Of a stretch of 64,000 nucleotides of DNA, positions 1-10,922 are shown one piece after another. Within the stretch, counting starts at the first letter, position 1. The number at the start of each line of letters is the position of its first letter. Made by a program: the position numbers and the translations under genes. Under the pieces are notes generated by a model. It saw only the letters and a list, made by a program, of their open reading frames with translations. It did no database searches and was not told where the DNA came from. This DNA is from Margaritifera margaritifera (taxonomy: Eukaryota > Mollusca > Bivalvia > Unionida > Margaritiferidae): assembly GCA_029931535.1 (NCBI GenBank), contig JAQPZY010001419.1:1042501-1106500 (forward strand), read 5' to 3'.

Positions 1-61
<61 letters not shown>
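1..61. repeat. (AC)n(AT)n microsatellite
   Basis: Compound dinucleotide tract that begins outside the window. Seen directly. Confidence 0.97.
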
Positions 62-65
<4 letters not shown>

Positions 66-1234
66 TGTACCTGTGGGAAAAAATCGATATCGCCACAGTA
101 GTGATACCACTTTTATCGCCACAGAGGCCACACCACTGTTGGAACTACTTTCTTTTCCCATTTAGGCAATATATCTCCCTTGTGTAAGTTATATAGACTT
201 ATATTTACATATTTATGCATATTTCATTTTCCTTCTTCATCTTCTTCTCCCCTCTCTCTTTTGTCCTCACTTCCTACACCTCCTCCTCTTCTCTATCACT
301 CTCTCTCAGGATGGACAGATCTTAAAATATGTAAAGACTGTACATTTATGAAAGCAATTAGGTACCAAAAAAACAAAAAACAATGCTTAAAAGCAATTAG
401 GTACCATAAAAAATGCTTAAAAGCAATTTGGTACCATAAAAAATGCTTAAAAACGACTCCAAACAACAAAAAGGAGGTTTCAAGTATTAACTTATTTAAA
501 AAATAGTTTTCCACATCAATCGTGGAAATTGTCATGACCTTTTTCTATGCGAAATTCAGTGTCACCAATACAGTACCTTATACACTCAACGACAAACGGT
601 GAAAGGTGAATCTAATACTCTAAACAAAGTCATAATCATGTTTGAAGACGATGGAGAAATCGGGGATAAATGTTTGTTGATTGCAAACCGAAATTAAGTA
701 ACAATCGATAATTGGGTGCAGCATCTATTATTGAATTAGACTACAAGCCAGCCAAGGCCATACAATTCACGTTTGAATGCAGAAAAACAAACAAAAAACA
801 AAACAAAACAAAACAAAACGGAAGCCTTATAAGTAAACTCACAATCATTACAATCTTTTGTTTAAAGATCTTACGCTCTGAAGTCTGTCAGATACGACCG
901 CTCTGTGCTGATTCTACAGTACCCCCCCCCCAAAAAAAAAAAAAAATAAAATAAATAAATATATATATATAGTATCAATCTGCGCAAGAAATGTATTAAC
1001 GAAAATGAAAATCTCTTCATTTTCGCATGAAAACAGTCATTAATTTGACAAACTATATAATCTTAAGTATAGCTAAATTTGTAGAATGTCATTCACCTTA
1101 ATTATTGTAAAATTTCGTAACTTCTTTTTATCGATGCAGTAATGCAGCCGTTAATCGCACTGACACTGAATGGGAATAAAATTCATGCAAATCAAAGGCT
1201 TTTGCCTTCAAAAATATTTAATAAAAAGAAAGAC
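62..1234. other. Intergenic sequence, no gene seen
   Basis: AT-rich non-coding sequence. At about 350-452 a ~32-38 bp unit containing AAAGCAATTAGGTACCA recurs three times with decay (a small degenerate tandem repeat). Poly-C/poly-A runs lie at 921-945. The short open frames here are low-complexity and show no domain. Confidence 0.6.
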
Positions 1235-1380
1235 TACGTTATATTGAGTAGATATAAGGAAATATTTCACTCGTGAAGTGGAACCATTTTGTATTGTCTC
1301 TCGTGGTTTCACTGCTCGTGGCAATACAATGTTTCTGTTTCACGAGTGAAATATTTCCTTATATCTACTCAAAAAACGTA
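1235..1380. mobile_element. Foldback MITE-like element
   Basis: Two ~60-bp arms (1235-1296 and 1322-1380) are near-perfect reverse complements around a 25-bp loop. Both arms contain AAGGAAATATTTCACTCGTG or its complement. There is no coding capacity. The structure is typical of a non-autonomous foldback or MITE; no superfamily can be assigned. Confidence 0.8.
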
Positions 1381-1884
1381 GATACTAGTAATCTCTCTCT
1401 CTACAAACATACGCACACACACGCACACAAACACATGCCGAGAAAATGGGAGCTAAGTGCCTTTCCTAAGGATGCACAGAGGGAGCCGCCCTGATGAAGT
1501 ATTCTCGAAACATTTTTTTGCAAGAAACTCCAGCTCAAGCTGAGATAAAAAACTTCAACAGTCTATAACTATAATTAGAATAAAGCCAGTAGCACAGAAG
1601 TTTCGGATTTTCTTAATTCATTTCCCTCTACCATACTTCGTTGACATAGGTGCACCCTAAGAAGTGGCGTAGCAACCGCCCCAAAAACCCTGCGTGGAGG
1701 GGGGGGGGGGGGGAGGCCCAGGCCAAGTGGAAGTCCAAATTTAAAAAAAAAAAATTATTGTGAGGGAGCCCCAGATTTAAGCTTTTGAGGGTGGGTGGAA
1801 GAATTTCAAGCTACGACACTGACCCCAAGTATTATATCTGATTTTTTTTTAAAACTTGAGCTTGAGTTTCTTTCTCAAACGTTT
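1381..1884. other. Intergenic sequence
   Basis: No gene recognised. It contains a short (CA)-rich tract near 1410-1432 and a G-run near 1699-1713. Confidence 0.5.
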
Positions 1885-1990
1885 TGTGAATACGTGGCCA
1901 GTAATGGCCATGGTGGGTATCAAACCTGCGACACTTGGATTACGAGTCAGACTTTCTACCAAATGAGCTACTGCTGCTCGATAGATGGAA
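1885..1990 (-). mobile_element. tRNA-like SINE head (decayed)
   Basis: On the minus strand, 1972-1954 reads like a pol III A box (AGTAGCTCATTTGGTAGA) and 1933-1913 like a B box (GCAGGTTTGATACCCACC). The same pair occurs at 54,651-54,724 on the plus strand. The stems are too degenerate for a tRNA gene, so a tRNA-derived SINE is the better reading. Confidence 0.6.
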
Positions 1991-2304
1991 TTTTATCTGG
2001 AAATTCTAGTGGCATTAGCATACAACATTTATGTTTAGAATTGTGGTGTTTGCACTTTGTTAAAGAATGGAGGATGTAATTGAAAACGTTGTGCTTGCAT
2101 GATCAGCATTTTTGGGACAGAATGTCACATCAGTTCATTTCTAAATTTGATTACATTTGTGTATGTATTTATTTATCTCGGTATATTTTTCTACTCAGTA
2201 TTCATCGTAGAGGTTGCATTAAGCTTGACTATTTTTTCACTTTATTTGCTTGTGTAAAACGCGTGCCTAAGTGCGGCCATTGTAAACCCTGATCTGCTGA
2301 CTCC
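1991..2304. other. Intergenic sequence
   Basis: AT-rich sequence with no recognisable gene or repeat. Confidence 0.5.
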
Positions 2305-2520
2305 TGTGGGGTTTAACGCCATTCTTCAGCACATGACAAGCTATACATGGCGGCCAGTATTTATTGGTGCAGGAATAACCCTGGAAGACTCCTGTAAGAA
2401 CCACCGACCCCCGGGAAGCTACAGGCAAGCTTTCTCACATACCCACGTTGGTGGAGCCGAGACTCGAAACTCGAAGTGTGAGTGATGTGTGAAAGCGAGC
2501 GCCTTAGACCGCAGTTGCAA
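2305..2520 (-). mobile_element. tRNA-derived SINE, family a, copy 1
   Basis: Shares a head, a central domain (ATGGCGGCCAGTAT, AACCACCGACCC) and a tail (GTTTAACGCC reading plus) with 34,815-35,034 and in part with 59,262-59,385. On the minus strand a B-box-like GAGTTTCGAGTCTCGG and an A-box-like GCGGTCTAAGGCGCTCGC mark a tRNA(Leu/Ser)-like promoter. The head end runs straight into a (TA)n tract, which may have removed its first bases. Confidence 0.75.
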
Positions 2521-2634
<114 letters not shown>

Positions 2635-2639
2635 CAAAA

Positions 2640-3893
2640 ACTTAAGAATCCCTATACATATGTCAGGTATATAAAGAACACTTAAAGGCATACTTAATAA
2701 GAATCCCTGTATATTTGTCATGTATATAAAGGACACTTAAAGGCATCCTTAATAAGAATCCCTATACATATGTCATGTATATAAAGGACACTTAAAGGCA
2801 TCTTTAATAAGAATCCCTATATATCTGTCATGTATATAAAGGACACTTAAAGGCATCCTTAATAAGAATCCCTATACATATGTCATGTATATAAAGGTCA
2901 CTTAAAGGCATCCTTAATAAGAATCCCTATATATTTGTCATGTATATAAAGGACACTTAAAGGCATCCTTAATAAGAATCCCTATATATTTGTCATGTAT
3001 ATAAAGGACACTTAAAGGCATCCTTAATAAGAATCCCTATACATATGTCATGTATATAAAGGACACTTAAAGGCATCTTTAATAAGAATAACTATATATT
3101 TGTCATGTATATAAAGGACACTTAAAGGCATCCTTAATAAGAATCCTTATACATATGTCATGTATATAAAGGTCACTTAAAGGCATCCTTAATAAGAATC
3201 CCTATATATTTGTCATGTATATAAAGGACACTTAAAGGCATCCTTAATAAGAATCCCTATATATTTGTCATGTATATAAAGGACACTTAAAGGCATCCTT
3301 AATAAGAATCCCTATATATTTGTCATGTATATAAAGGACACTTAAAGGCATCCTTAATAAGAATCCCTATACATATATCATGTATATAAAGGACACTTAA
3401 AGGCATCCTTAATAAGAATCTCTATACATATGTCATGTATATAAAGGACACTTAAAGGCATCTGTAATAAGAATCCCTATATATTTGTCATGTATATAAA
3501 GGAGACTTAAAGGCATCCTTAATAAGAATCCATATACATATGTCATGTATATAAAGGACTCTTAAAGGCATCCTTAATAAGAATCCCTATATATTTGTCA
3601 TGTATATAAAGGACTCTTAAAGGCATCCTTAATAAGAATCCCTATATATTTGTCATGTATATAAAGGACACTTAAAGGCATCCTTAATAAGAATCCATAT
3701 ACATATGTCATGTATATAAAGGACACTTAAAGGCATCCTTAATAAGAATCCCTATATATTTGTCATGTATATAAAGGACTCTTAAAGGCATCCTTAATAA
3801 GAATCCCTATATATTTGTCATGTATATAAAGGACACTTAAAGGCATCCTTAATAAGAATCCCTATACATATGTCATGTATATAAAGGATACCT
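2640..3893. repeat. 55-bp minisatellite, about 23 units
   Basis: Head-to-tail units of 55 bp; the TTAATAAG landmark recurs every 55 bases. Two main variants are interspersed, one reading ATACATATGTCATG and the other ATATATTTGTCATG. Scattered single changes mark individual units. The first unit (about 2640-2690) and the last (ending GGATACCTG) are divergent, as expected at array edges. There is no reading frame of interest and no spacer structure. Confidence 0.96.
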
Positions 3894-4070
3894 GTGTAAC
3901 GTGGAGAAAGGACATTTATTTGTATATACAAAATATATATTTTAAATATATATAAGGGACACTGTGACAAAATAAGGCTGAATCATCACGCAGATGCATT
4001 AATTTTTGCACCTGTTTGCATGTTTGCTTAAACTTAATTGGGGACAAAACATATCTTACAACTGTATATT
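3894..4070. other. Unique flank left of the LINE locus
   Basis: Short AT-rich sequence between the minisatellite and the first 1.2-kb direct repeat. Its last bases (TATT before ATTTCAG) give microhomology with the GATT tail of the LINE. Confidence 0.5.
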
Positions 4071-5247
4071 ATTTCAGAATTTTATTTCTGATAGTAACTC
4101 TAAATGTACATACAACGAATTATTGTCTATTGCAAGTAGATACGGACCCATTTATGTGGTGTAATCATTATGGTAAAATATATGCCATTGGAGTGTTAAT
4201 AACGAAACTAACTATTGTTTAACTGGAAGCCGGAAATCCTAGTACTTAATCACGCTGTGCGCACATTTAGATGGGCATGAAGAAGTATGTATGTATGTAT
4301 GTATGTATGTATGTATGTATGTATGTATGTATGTATGTATGTATGTATGTATGTATGTATGCGTGCGTGCGTGCGTGCGTGCGTGCGTGTGTATGTATGT
4401 ATGTATGTATGTATGTGTGTGTATGTATGTATGTATGTATGTATGTTTGTATGTGCTATATAAAAAATCACATATTGAGTCCTATTATTTTAAACAACCC
4501 ATACCTCAGTAATATTCTGCATTTATAAAAGATTGGCATTAAAACTGTGTCTACCAATATAATGGAGTAAAACAAGACAAAACAATTAACATACAAATAA
4601 AGAAACAAAGGAACGAACGAATGAAACGATCAAAAAGTCCCACCAAAATAACATCACAAGTTATTCAAAAGGCTAATCTCATAAATGTTTCTCCTGATTA
4701 TTTGAAATGACCTATACTAACGATTTTTTCTTTTCACCATTGTTACTTACGCTAGTGCTATTACTTGCCATGCAGGTGCAAATATTGTTTTGTACGGTAA
4801 AGCGGTGCCCAGATGTTCAGTGTTTGACAATTTCTATGGCCTAAATTAAATACATGTATATTCTGATTCATATACTCTGTTTGCAATATAAGTATTTTAA
4901 CATTTTTTCTCTTTTATGACACTTAACCTATAGATTTTGAGAATATTTAACTCAAGTATACACGCGTCGACCATATTTCCTATTTTTAGTCACAACCCAA
5001 CATAGATGATGTGCACTCAAGGCGCTACCAACAATTTTAGGCGTGTACATTCGCTAGGAGTAATTATGCTTTGTAATATATGCACAAATGCACAATTATG
5101 CTATGTTTAAAAACTGATATTTATCTTTTTTTTTAAAATCTCGTGCACTAAGCGCATTCTTCGCGCACACCTAATGTCCAGCTAATACAATGAGTGGAGG
5201 TTGTTTATCGGGGGGTGAATCAAACAGAAATATCGAACTTAAGGCAT
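4071..5247 (+). repeat. 1.2-kb direct repeat, left copy
   Basis: Begins ATTTCAGAATTTTATTTCTG and ends CGAACTTAAGGCAT, almost base for base the same as 11,179-12,435. Apart from the length of the internal (ATGT)n tract I see only a handful of differences, for example near 4219, 4795, 5027 and in the T-run near 5135. The copy ends 10 bp before the LINE ORF1 ATG. It is either the LINE 5' leader or, more simply, one half of a very long target-site duplication. Confidence 0.92.
4284..4452. repeat. (ATGT)n/(GCGT)n microsatellite
   Basis: Tetranucleotide tract with an internal GCGT block, inside the left 1.2-kb direct repeat. The matching tract in the right copy (11,392-11,638) is about 80 bp longer. 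Confidence 0.95.
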
Positions 5248-5252
5248 AACGA

Positions 5253-5264
5253 CAAGATGGCGGC
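5253..5264 (+). promoter_or_regulatory. YY1-like site over the ORF1 start codon
   Basis: CAAGATGGCGGC matches the well-known YY1 consensus exactly and contains the ORF1 ATG. In human L1, a YY1 site just inside the 5' end sets the transcription start (established). Here the site begins 6 bp inside the proposed 5' end of the element, so a similar role is inferred. The purine at -3 also makes this a good Kozak start. Confidence 0.5.
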
Positions 5265-7221
5265 AGTCAATGCACGGCAGACGCATCGCTCTGAAAACTG
5301 TGTGCAATCTGAAAGCTATAGCGATATTAACGGGTGTTTAATACATGAATTAAGTCCAGGAAGATTTCCATTGCTAAACGCTGCAAAGAATTTCATGTCA
5401 GTGAATACCAGTGATGGATATCAGTCGTCTTCTCCATGTGCTCGTGGATCACCCACATCATCCCCTGCTAGCCACCATTGCCTGCACCTACTCCCGACGT
5501 CCAACAGCACGGATGATGCTCCCTTCTCTCAAAATTATACACAAGATGATATTGCGTACTATGATCTTGATTCTCGTCCTGAGGATACTGATAACCCGCA
5601 AGTATCACAGATTCCTAATCAGGAATATATAGACATGTTGGACAAATTCTTTAATGGAGAGCCAGCGGGTGTATATGTGGGTAAGCTCGTAAACTTTACA
5701 AACAACAAAGAAAACCTTATAAACTGGTACAGGACTATTTTAATAAGTCGGGCGCAATTGTTGCCAAACTGTCCACATGGTGCGCCAATTATTAGACGCA
5801 ATTCAACAAAATTCAGTGCATCATATAAATATGCAAAGGATTGTTACAATTTACAGCTTTTTATTCATGGAGAACAACCCGATGTTATAGAGGAATTATT
5901 CAATGGTCGGATGACACGTAGTCACAACAAATTAGAAAATGTCTCCACACATGAAAACTACTCACTGAATAATCGAGTGGAAACAGCAGAACTGAAAGCA
6001 ATCGTACACAACTGTAAGAGTGACTTGAACTCAGTGCAACACGAACTTAATAAAATAATAGGTCATTTGAACAATCGGATTGTCATCCTTGAAAAGCAAA
6101 ACAAAGAACTCTCTACCGACAACATACATCTTAAGCATGCCTTACTCAGACTAGAGACCTTAGTAACAACTAAGTTTCAGCAATATGACAGCACAATGAA
6201 ACACTCTTTTAATACAAATGTATCTTCTGTTGTTACCGGTAAAATTTCAGATGGCAATCACAGTGCAAATCAGACAGCACGTGACCATCTACAAAATCAA
6301 CACACGGGAAGCAACGGGCAACAGCAATCTCAACACCAAATGAATTCAGACCCAGTAGCATCATCTACAAGGTCAACTCCTAACTCACTACCACGTGTTC
6401 AAGTACAACCAGTGTGTAATGTTCCACCAGAGGATATTACGATTAACCCCACACGAGGCGATCTCCAGACGTCAACATGCATGAGATACTCTGATGCCCT
6501 GAATGCGACTCTGAGGCCATCAGAGACAATCAACTCAGTCACACAAACTCGCCGCACAGTATCTACTTCTGATGATGATGAAAACACTTCTCCCAAACGG
6601 AGTGCACCTTCTCTCAGCATAATCTCAAGTACTGATATTGCAAATGAAGCACATGATCAGCGGACTCAGTCTCTTGCCATTGATGGACAATCTCAAACAA
6701 GAGCAAGTTTAAAGGATATTAATGTATGTATGAAAACCAATCATGTACCAACAAACAAAATGTCAATCCAAGAAAAACTATCTAACTTAGCGCATGGAAA
6801 TAATTCTTCGAATAATTCTTCAAGTAATTCAGCATCCCCAAACACAGTAAAATCTCACCCACTATCAACAACAACATGTCACAATCTATTAGACCAGGAG
6901 GAACAAAACTTTGAAAATCCCGGTGAAGTTTTCACAGGGGTATATAGGAAAAGAAATGTCAGCTATTTTATTTGGGGAATTGATAATTCAACCACTAGGG
7001 CGGGCATCTATGCTCATTTCCAAAAAAATGGCGCAAAAATAAGCTCTCTGGCCTTGTACCGCAGCAAATCTGGAACCTTATATGCATGTATAAATGTTAA
7101 TTCACAATATGCACAAATAGTAGAATCGGAAGATTTCTCCTGGCCCGATGGTATCATTTGCACTCACTGGAAATCTCCTGCTAAAAGGGTCAAATCACCT
7201 GTTAAAAACTACAATAATTGA
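5257..7221 (+). CDS. LINE ORF1 protein
   Basis: Predicted 654 residues from the ATG at 5257; the same frame is open upstream to 5194 but without an ATG. Residues 1-120 are Ser/Pro-rich. Residues 122-215 form a more ordered block (YVGKLVNF, NLINWYRTIL) of unknown fold. Residues about 236-312 look like a coiled coil (ELKAIV, LNSVQHELNKI, LNNRIVILEKQNKEL), which in LINE ORF1 proteins drives oligomerisation. Residues 313-545 are Ser/Asn/Gln-rich and probably disordered. Residues 551-654 form a compact domain (FTGVYRKRNVSYFIWGID, WPDGIICTHW) resembling the RRM-like C-terminal domain of many invertebrate LINE ORF1 proteins. A basic tail (KSPAKRVKSPVK) could bind RNA or act as a nuclear signal. ORF1 ends 43 bp before ORF2 and in another frame, so ORF2 probably relies on reinitiation or internal initiation. 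It is likely the nucleic-acid chaperone of the LINE particle. Confidence 0.85.
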   Translation: MAAVNARQTHRSENCVQSESYSDINGCLIHELSPGRFPLLNAAKNFMSVNTSDGYQSSSPCARGSPTSSPASHHCLHLLPTSNSTDDAPFSQNYTQDDIAYYDLDSRPEDTDNPQVSQIPNQEYIDMLDKFFNGEPAGVYVGKLVNFTNNKENLINWYRTILISRAQLLPNCPHGAPIIRRNSTKFSASYKYAKDCYNLQLFIHGEQPDVIEELFNGRMTRSHNKLENVSTHENYSLNNRVETAELKAIVHNCKSDLNSVQHELNKIIGHLNNRIVILEKQNKELSTDNIHLKHALLRLETLVTTKFQQYDSTMKHSFNTNVSSVVTGKISDGNHSANQTARDHLQNQHTGSNGQQQSQHQMNSDPVASSTRSTPNSLPRVQVQPVCNVPPEDITINPTRGDLQTSTCMRYSDALNATLRPSETINSVTQTRRTVSTSDDDENTSPKRSAPSLSIISSTDIANEAHDQRTQSLAIDGQSQTRASLKDINVCMKTNHVPTNKMSIQEKLSNLAHGNNSSNNSSSNSASPNTVKSHPLSTTTCHNLLDQEEQNFENPGEVFTGVYRKRNVSYFIWGIDNSTTRAGIYAHFQKNGAKISSLALYRSKSGTLYACINVNSQYAQIVESEDFSWPDGIICTHWKSPAKRVKSPVKNYNN

Positions 7222-7264
7222 TAACATATTCTGTTTTATTATATCTCACTAACCTATTCCTTAT

Positions 7265-10200
7265 ATGATTTTTGAAACTACAATGTCAATTTTATTTCTT
7301 TACATATGTAAACTAAGTGTAACAATGGCTTTAAATTTACTTTTATGGAATGTCAGAGGCATAATGTCATCGACAATATGTCTCGGCAATTTATTGGATC
7401 AGTATGACTGTGACATTGCATTCATAAATGAACACAAGCTTCGTCCACAAAATGCATCGTTTATGGATTCCATACATTCCAAATATGCAACTTTCACCTC
7501 TTGCCAGGAGACATCAGATCCCTTCGGGCCAATCAAATGTGGCAAATCAGGGGTCTCAATTATGTTTAAAAAACAACTGGAACAAAAAATTGTACCAATG
7601 GAAAACATAAACGACATAATTATAGGTGCAAAGCTTGTTGGTCTCTCTCACAAACCTCTATACTTAATTTGTGTCTACATGCCCTCAGAGAACGATATTA
7701 AGCACTACCGTGAAATAATTGAGATTCTTGATGACTTGTACGAGCACCTCTCGGAAGAGGGGCATGTCATTATTGCAGGTGACATGAACGCAAGTTTGAT
7801 AGACTGCTCTAGAGTTAACGCCCGTAAATGTAAAGAATTAAAGGACTTCGTGGGCCGAAATCAGATAAAGGCGATAAATACTGCACCAAACTGTATCGGT
7901 CCAAAATATTCATATGCCCCTTTTCAAACCATGCTCGATTACATATTGACTGACAGCATCGTTAGTTCCAATGTTAAACGTTGTGAAATAATCCAGGAAG
8001 GTAAAATTTCTACAACATCAGACCACTTACCTGTATTCTGTTCAGTTCCGATCCAAAACAATATAATCCCAAAGGTATCGAAACTGCACGACCTAACGGC
8101 ATGGCACAAAGTCGGCAACAACGAGATTTGTCACTATCAAAACGCACTAGCACGTAACTTACAAGACCGCCTAACAAGAGAGATTAACGGTCCGCACGAA
8201 ATAGACCGACTGTGTACTGATATAACTGAATGCATGCTACAAGCTGCACGAGACGCGCTTCCCATTAAGCGTTTTAACCCACACACAAAGCCATACTGGA
8301 ATGAAACATTAAAGCGGAGTCATAAAATAGAACGTGAAGCACGCATAGTCTGGGTGAAACAAGGCAGACCAAGAGGCTTGCAGCACGAAACATATGCTCT
8401 ATATAAAAAAGCAAAGCGTGAATTCAGGAACGCTCAACGAATAGCTAGTGAATCTTTTCTGAATAACTCCCTGAATGAAATTCAAGAAGCGGCCGAATGC
8501 GATTTACGCCTTTTTTGGCATCTAATTAAAAAGAGCAAACCGAACAAACACAAATCTTGTGTTGAAATTTTTTATGGTGGTAAGACCTATTCTGACCCAT
8601 CTTCGGTAGCTGGTGCTTTTGCAGATTTTTTTTCTGAATTGTACACACCGAAAGATTATGATATTTATGACAAAGACTTTTATAACTCAGTAGAGAAAAC
8701 AATCTGTGATCTCAAACATTATTCTAAGAAGCACGTACATAGACAAGAAACTTTAGATGATGAAATCTCTGAACAAGAACTATGCAGCGCACTTCGTACG
8801 TTAAAAAAGTCGAAAGCTCCAAGTCATGATCACCTTCAAAATGAGCACCTTATCTATGGTGGTCCTCAGCTAAATAAAACAATCTTAAAATTGTTCAACT
8901 CGATATTAAAGCATGAATATATACCAAGTACATGGAGAAGAGGTCTTACCGTGCCCATCTACAAAGGTAATGGGAAAAGCAGAGCTGATCCCGATAGTTA
9001 TCGGTCAATATCCTTGTTACCAGTGCTGTACAAATTATTTGAAAAAATTATGCAAGCAAAGATTAATAACTTCTTGGTGACGAAGGAAACCATATTCCCT
9101 AATCCACAACAACAAGGCTTTCAAAAGAATCTAAGCTGCCTCACGGCCTCTTTTAATCTTCAAGAGGTCATTAATTATAACTCTGACTGCGGTAGCCCTA
9201 CCTATGCTGCCTTTCTCGATACTCAAAAAGCCTTTGACACCGTTTGGCACGCTGCTCTACTCTTGAAACTATATAATTTGGGAATTCGGGGGAAAATCTG
9301 GAGAATAATAGGGAATACATATCAAAGTGTACAAAGTGCAGTCGTAGTTAGCAAATACCAGTCTAGATGGTTCGATATCAAGCGAGGCGTTAGACAAGGA
9401 GGCGTCCTGTCCTCATTTTTGTATCTGGTATTTATAGACGAGTTGCTACAGCAATTAGTAAAAAGCACACTGGGATGTAAAATTGGAAGTTTAGAGTGCT
9501 GCTGCCCTACGCTTGCAGATGATCTCACGTGCCTGTCAAATTCTCCAGATAACTTAGCTAAAATGCTAGAAATTGTTCTCAAATATTCTAAAAAATGGAA
9601 CTACAAACTAAACTCTACAAAGTCATATATTATAATATTTGGCAAGAAAAGAAATTCTAACTATAAGCTGTCTCTAACACTTGACGAAGAAATAATTACT
9701 GAAACTGACTCCGTCACTCACCTAGGAATACTACAGGATAAATCACGTCGTTCCATCAACCGCACCCGCAACGCTTGCAGAAGAGCAAGGCAGGTCTTTT
9801 TTGGTCTTGCAAACGTTGGGATGGGTACCCCAAACCTAAACCCCAAAACATCCGCGAGTTTATATAAGAAAATCGTGATTCCAACCTTACTATATGGCTG
9901 CGAACTTTGGAATGAGCTTCAAAAATGCGATCTACTGGAGCTCAACAAGTTACAACATTTTACAGCAAAAATAATTCAGGGATTTTCTGAACAAACGCGG
10001 TCAGATATGTGTGAGTCAATGCTGGGACTAATAAGAATCACAACCGAAATTGATCGACGTAAACTTCTCTTCCTAGGTAAACTCTGCACCCTGTCCAATA
10101 ACACCATCTCCAAACAAATATTCCTCATACGTCTTCACATGTATTTTGATAGCACCCAATCTGTACAATCTGGTTTTATTCCAGATATTTGGAATTTACT

Positions 10201-10765
10201 TCAGAAGTATGAGCTTACAGATTTCCTCCTGAACTTCATTAATCAATCAATTTTCCCTAACAAATCTCAGTGGAAACAATTGGTCAACATGACTTTACTT
10301 GAAAAGGAAGAGACTACCTGGCGCGACAGAATCAATAGACATCCTGATTTTTCTAGATTCCAACACTTACAAACACAAATCCGCCCTTCCACTCTGTACT
10401 ATATTGCGAGGAATAATTATGAACGCAAATTAACCAGGTTTATAGCATCCCTGTGGGTATTAAAGCCAGGCCATGACGTTACTCACTGTCAAAAATGTGG
10501 TCAACAGTATACCGACCTCCTTCAGCATGTGGTCACATCATGTATATTAACAAGACAAATTGCCGACGACTTTCACTGGTACGTGTTGGACAAGTTTGGA
10601 CTTGAACTCCACATAGAACTTACCCAAAGTAACGACGAATCACAGTTGCTAAAACTATTAAGAACTGACATTGAAAGTAGACTTGACAAAACACGATTTC
10701 ACCATTTTCAGATCTGTTCATTCCAATTTCTCGTCCTTGTATCACGAGTGTACTTCATAGCCTGA
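7265..10765 (+). CDS. LINE ORF2: APE endonuclease/reverse transcriptase
   Basis: Predicted 1,166 residues from ATG 7265; ATGs at 7283 and 7325 (MALNLLLWNVRG) are equally plausible starts. The endonuclease spans about 22-260: N29 in LLWNVRG, E56 in INEHKL, GDMN 172-175, LDYI at D225, and SDH 252-254, so all metal-binding and catalytic landmarks are present. The reverse transcriptase spans about 500-800: SYRSISLLP (578-586), QQGFQKNLS, motif A FLDTQKAFDTV (D652), motif B VRQGGVLS (709-716) and motif C LADD (751-753). A thumb-like region follows, then a CX2CX9HX4C zinc finger at 1075-1093 near the C-terminus. No RNase H domain is evident. The enzyme would nick chromosomal DNA and prime reverse transcription from the nick. 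No stop or frameshift is present, which suggests a recent insertion. Confidence 0.95.
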   Translation: MIFETTMSILFLYICKLSVTMALNLLLWNVRGIMSSTICLGNLLDQYDCDIAFINEHKLRPQNASFMDSIHSKYATFTSCQETSDPFGPIKCGKSGVSIMFKKQLEQKIVPMENINDIIIGAKLVGLSHKPLYLICVYMPSENDIKHYREIIEILDDLYEHLSEEGHVIIAGDMNASLIDCSRVNARKCKELKDFVGRNQIKAINTAPNCIGPKYSYAPFQTMLDYILTDSIVSSNVKRCEIIQEGKISTTSDHLPVFCSVPIQNNIIPKVSKLHDLTAWHKVGNNEICHYQNALARNLQDRLTREINGPHEIDRLCTDITECMLQAARDALPIKRFNPHTKPYWNETLKRSHKIEREARIVWVKQGRPRGLQHETYALYKKAKREFRNAQRIASESFLNNSLNEIQEAAECDLRLFWHLIKKSKPNKHKSCVEIFYGGKTYSDPSSVAGAFADFFSELYTPKDYDIYDKDFYNSVEKTICDLKHYSKKHVHRQETLDDEISEQELCSALRTLKKSKAPSHDHLQNEHLIYGGPQLNKTILKLFNSILKHEYIPSTWRRGLTVPIYKGNGKSRADPDSYRSISLLPVLYKLFEKIMQAKINNFLVTKETIFPNPQQQGFQKNLSCLTASFNLQEVINYNSDCGSPTYAAFLDTQKAFDTVWHAALLLKLYNLGIRGKIWRIIGNTYQSVQSAVVVSKYQSRWFDIKRGVRQGGVLSSFLYLVFIDELLQQLVKSTLGCKIGSLECCCPTLADDLTCLSNSPDNLAKMLEIVLKYSKKWNYKLNSTKSYIIIFGKKRNSNYKLSLTLDEEIITETDSVTHLGILQDKSRRSINRTRNACRRARQVFFGLANVGMGTPNLNPKTSASLYKKIVIPTLLYGCELWNELQKCDLLELNKLQHFTAKIIQGFSEQTRSDMCESMLGLIRITTEIDRRKLLFLGKLCTLSNNTISKQIFLIRLHMYFDSTQSVQSGFIPDIWNLLQKYELTDFLLNFINQSIFPNKSQWKQLVNMTLLEKEETTWRDRINRHPDFSRFQHLQTQIRPSTLYYIARNNYERKLTRFIASLWVLKPGHDVTHCQKCGQQYTDLLQHVVTSCILTRQIADDFHWYVLDKFGLELHIELTQSNDESQLLKLLRTDIESRLDKTRFHHFQICSFQFLVLVSRVYFIA

Positions 10766-10889
10766 AGATCAAACATGTGTCAAAAGCAAAATTTCCCAAT
10801 TCAGCTCCTGCCAAAACTCTCTACCTATATGACCTTACTTTAAAAACAAAGTCATTATCATTAATGGATCAGTACCGTAATAAAAAGTT

Positions 10890-10922
<33 letters not shown>

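Noticed and set aside
2640..3893. Regularly repeated array that might suggest CRISPR
   Set aside because: The whole 55-bp unit repeats with no unique spacers, in a eukaryotic context, so it is a minisatellite.
4250..4528. Cys/Tyr/Val-repeat open frames over the ATGT tract (also at 11,375-11,716)
   Set aside because: They are translations of a tetranucleotide microsatellite, open in several frames on both strands.
5194..5256. Longer ORF1 start at 5,194
   Set aside because: It would need a GTG start in a eukaryote. The in-frame ATG at 5,257 has a good Kozak context and coincides with the end of the flanking repeat.
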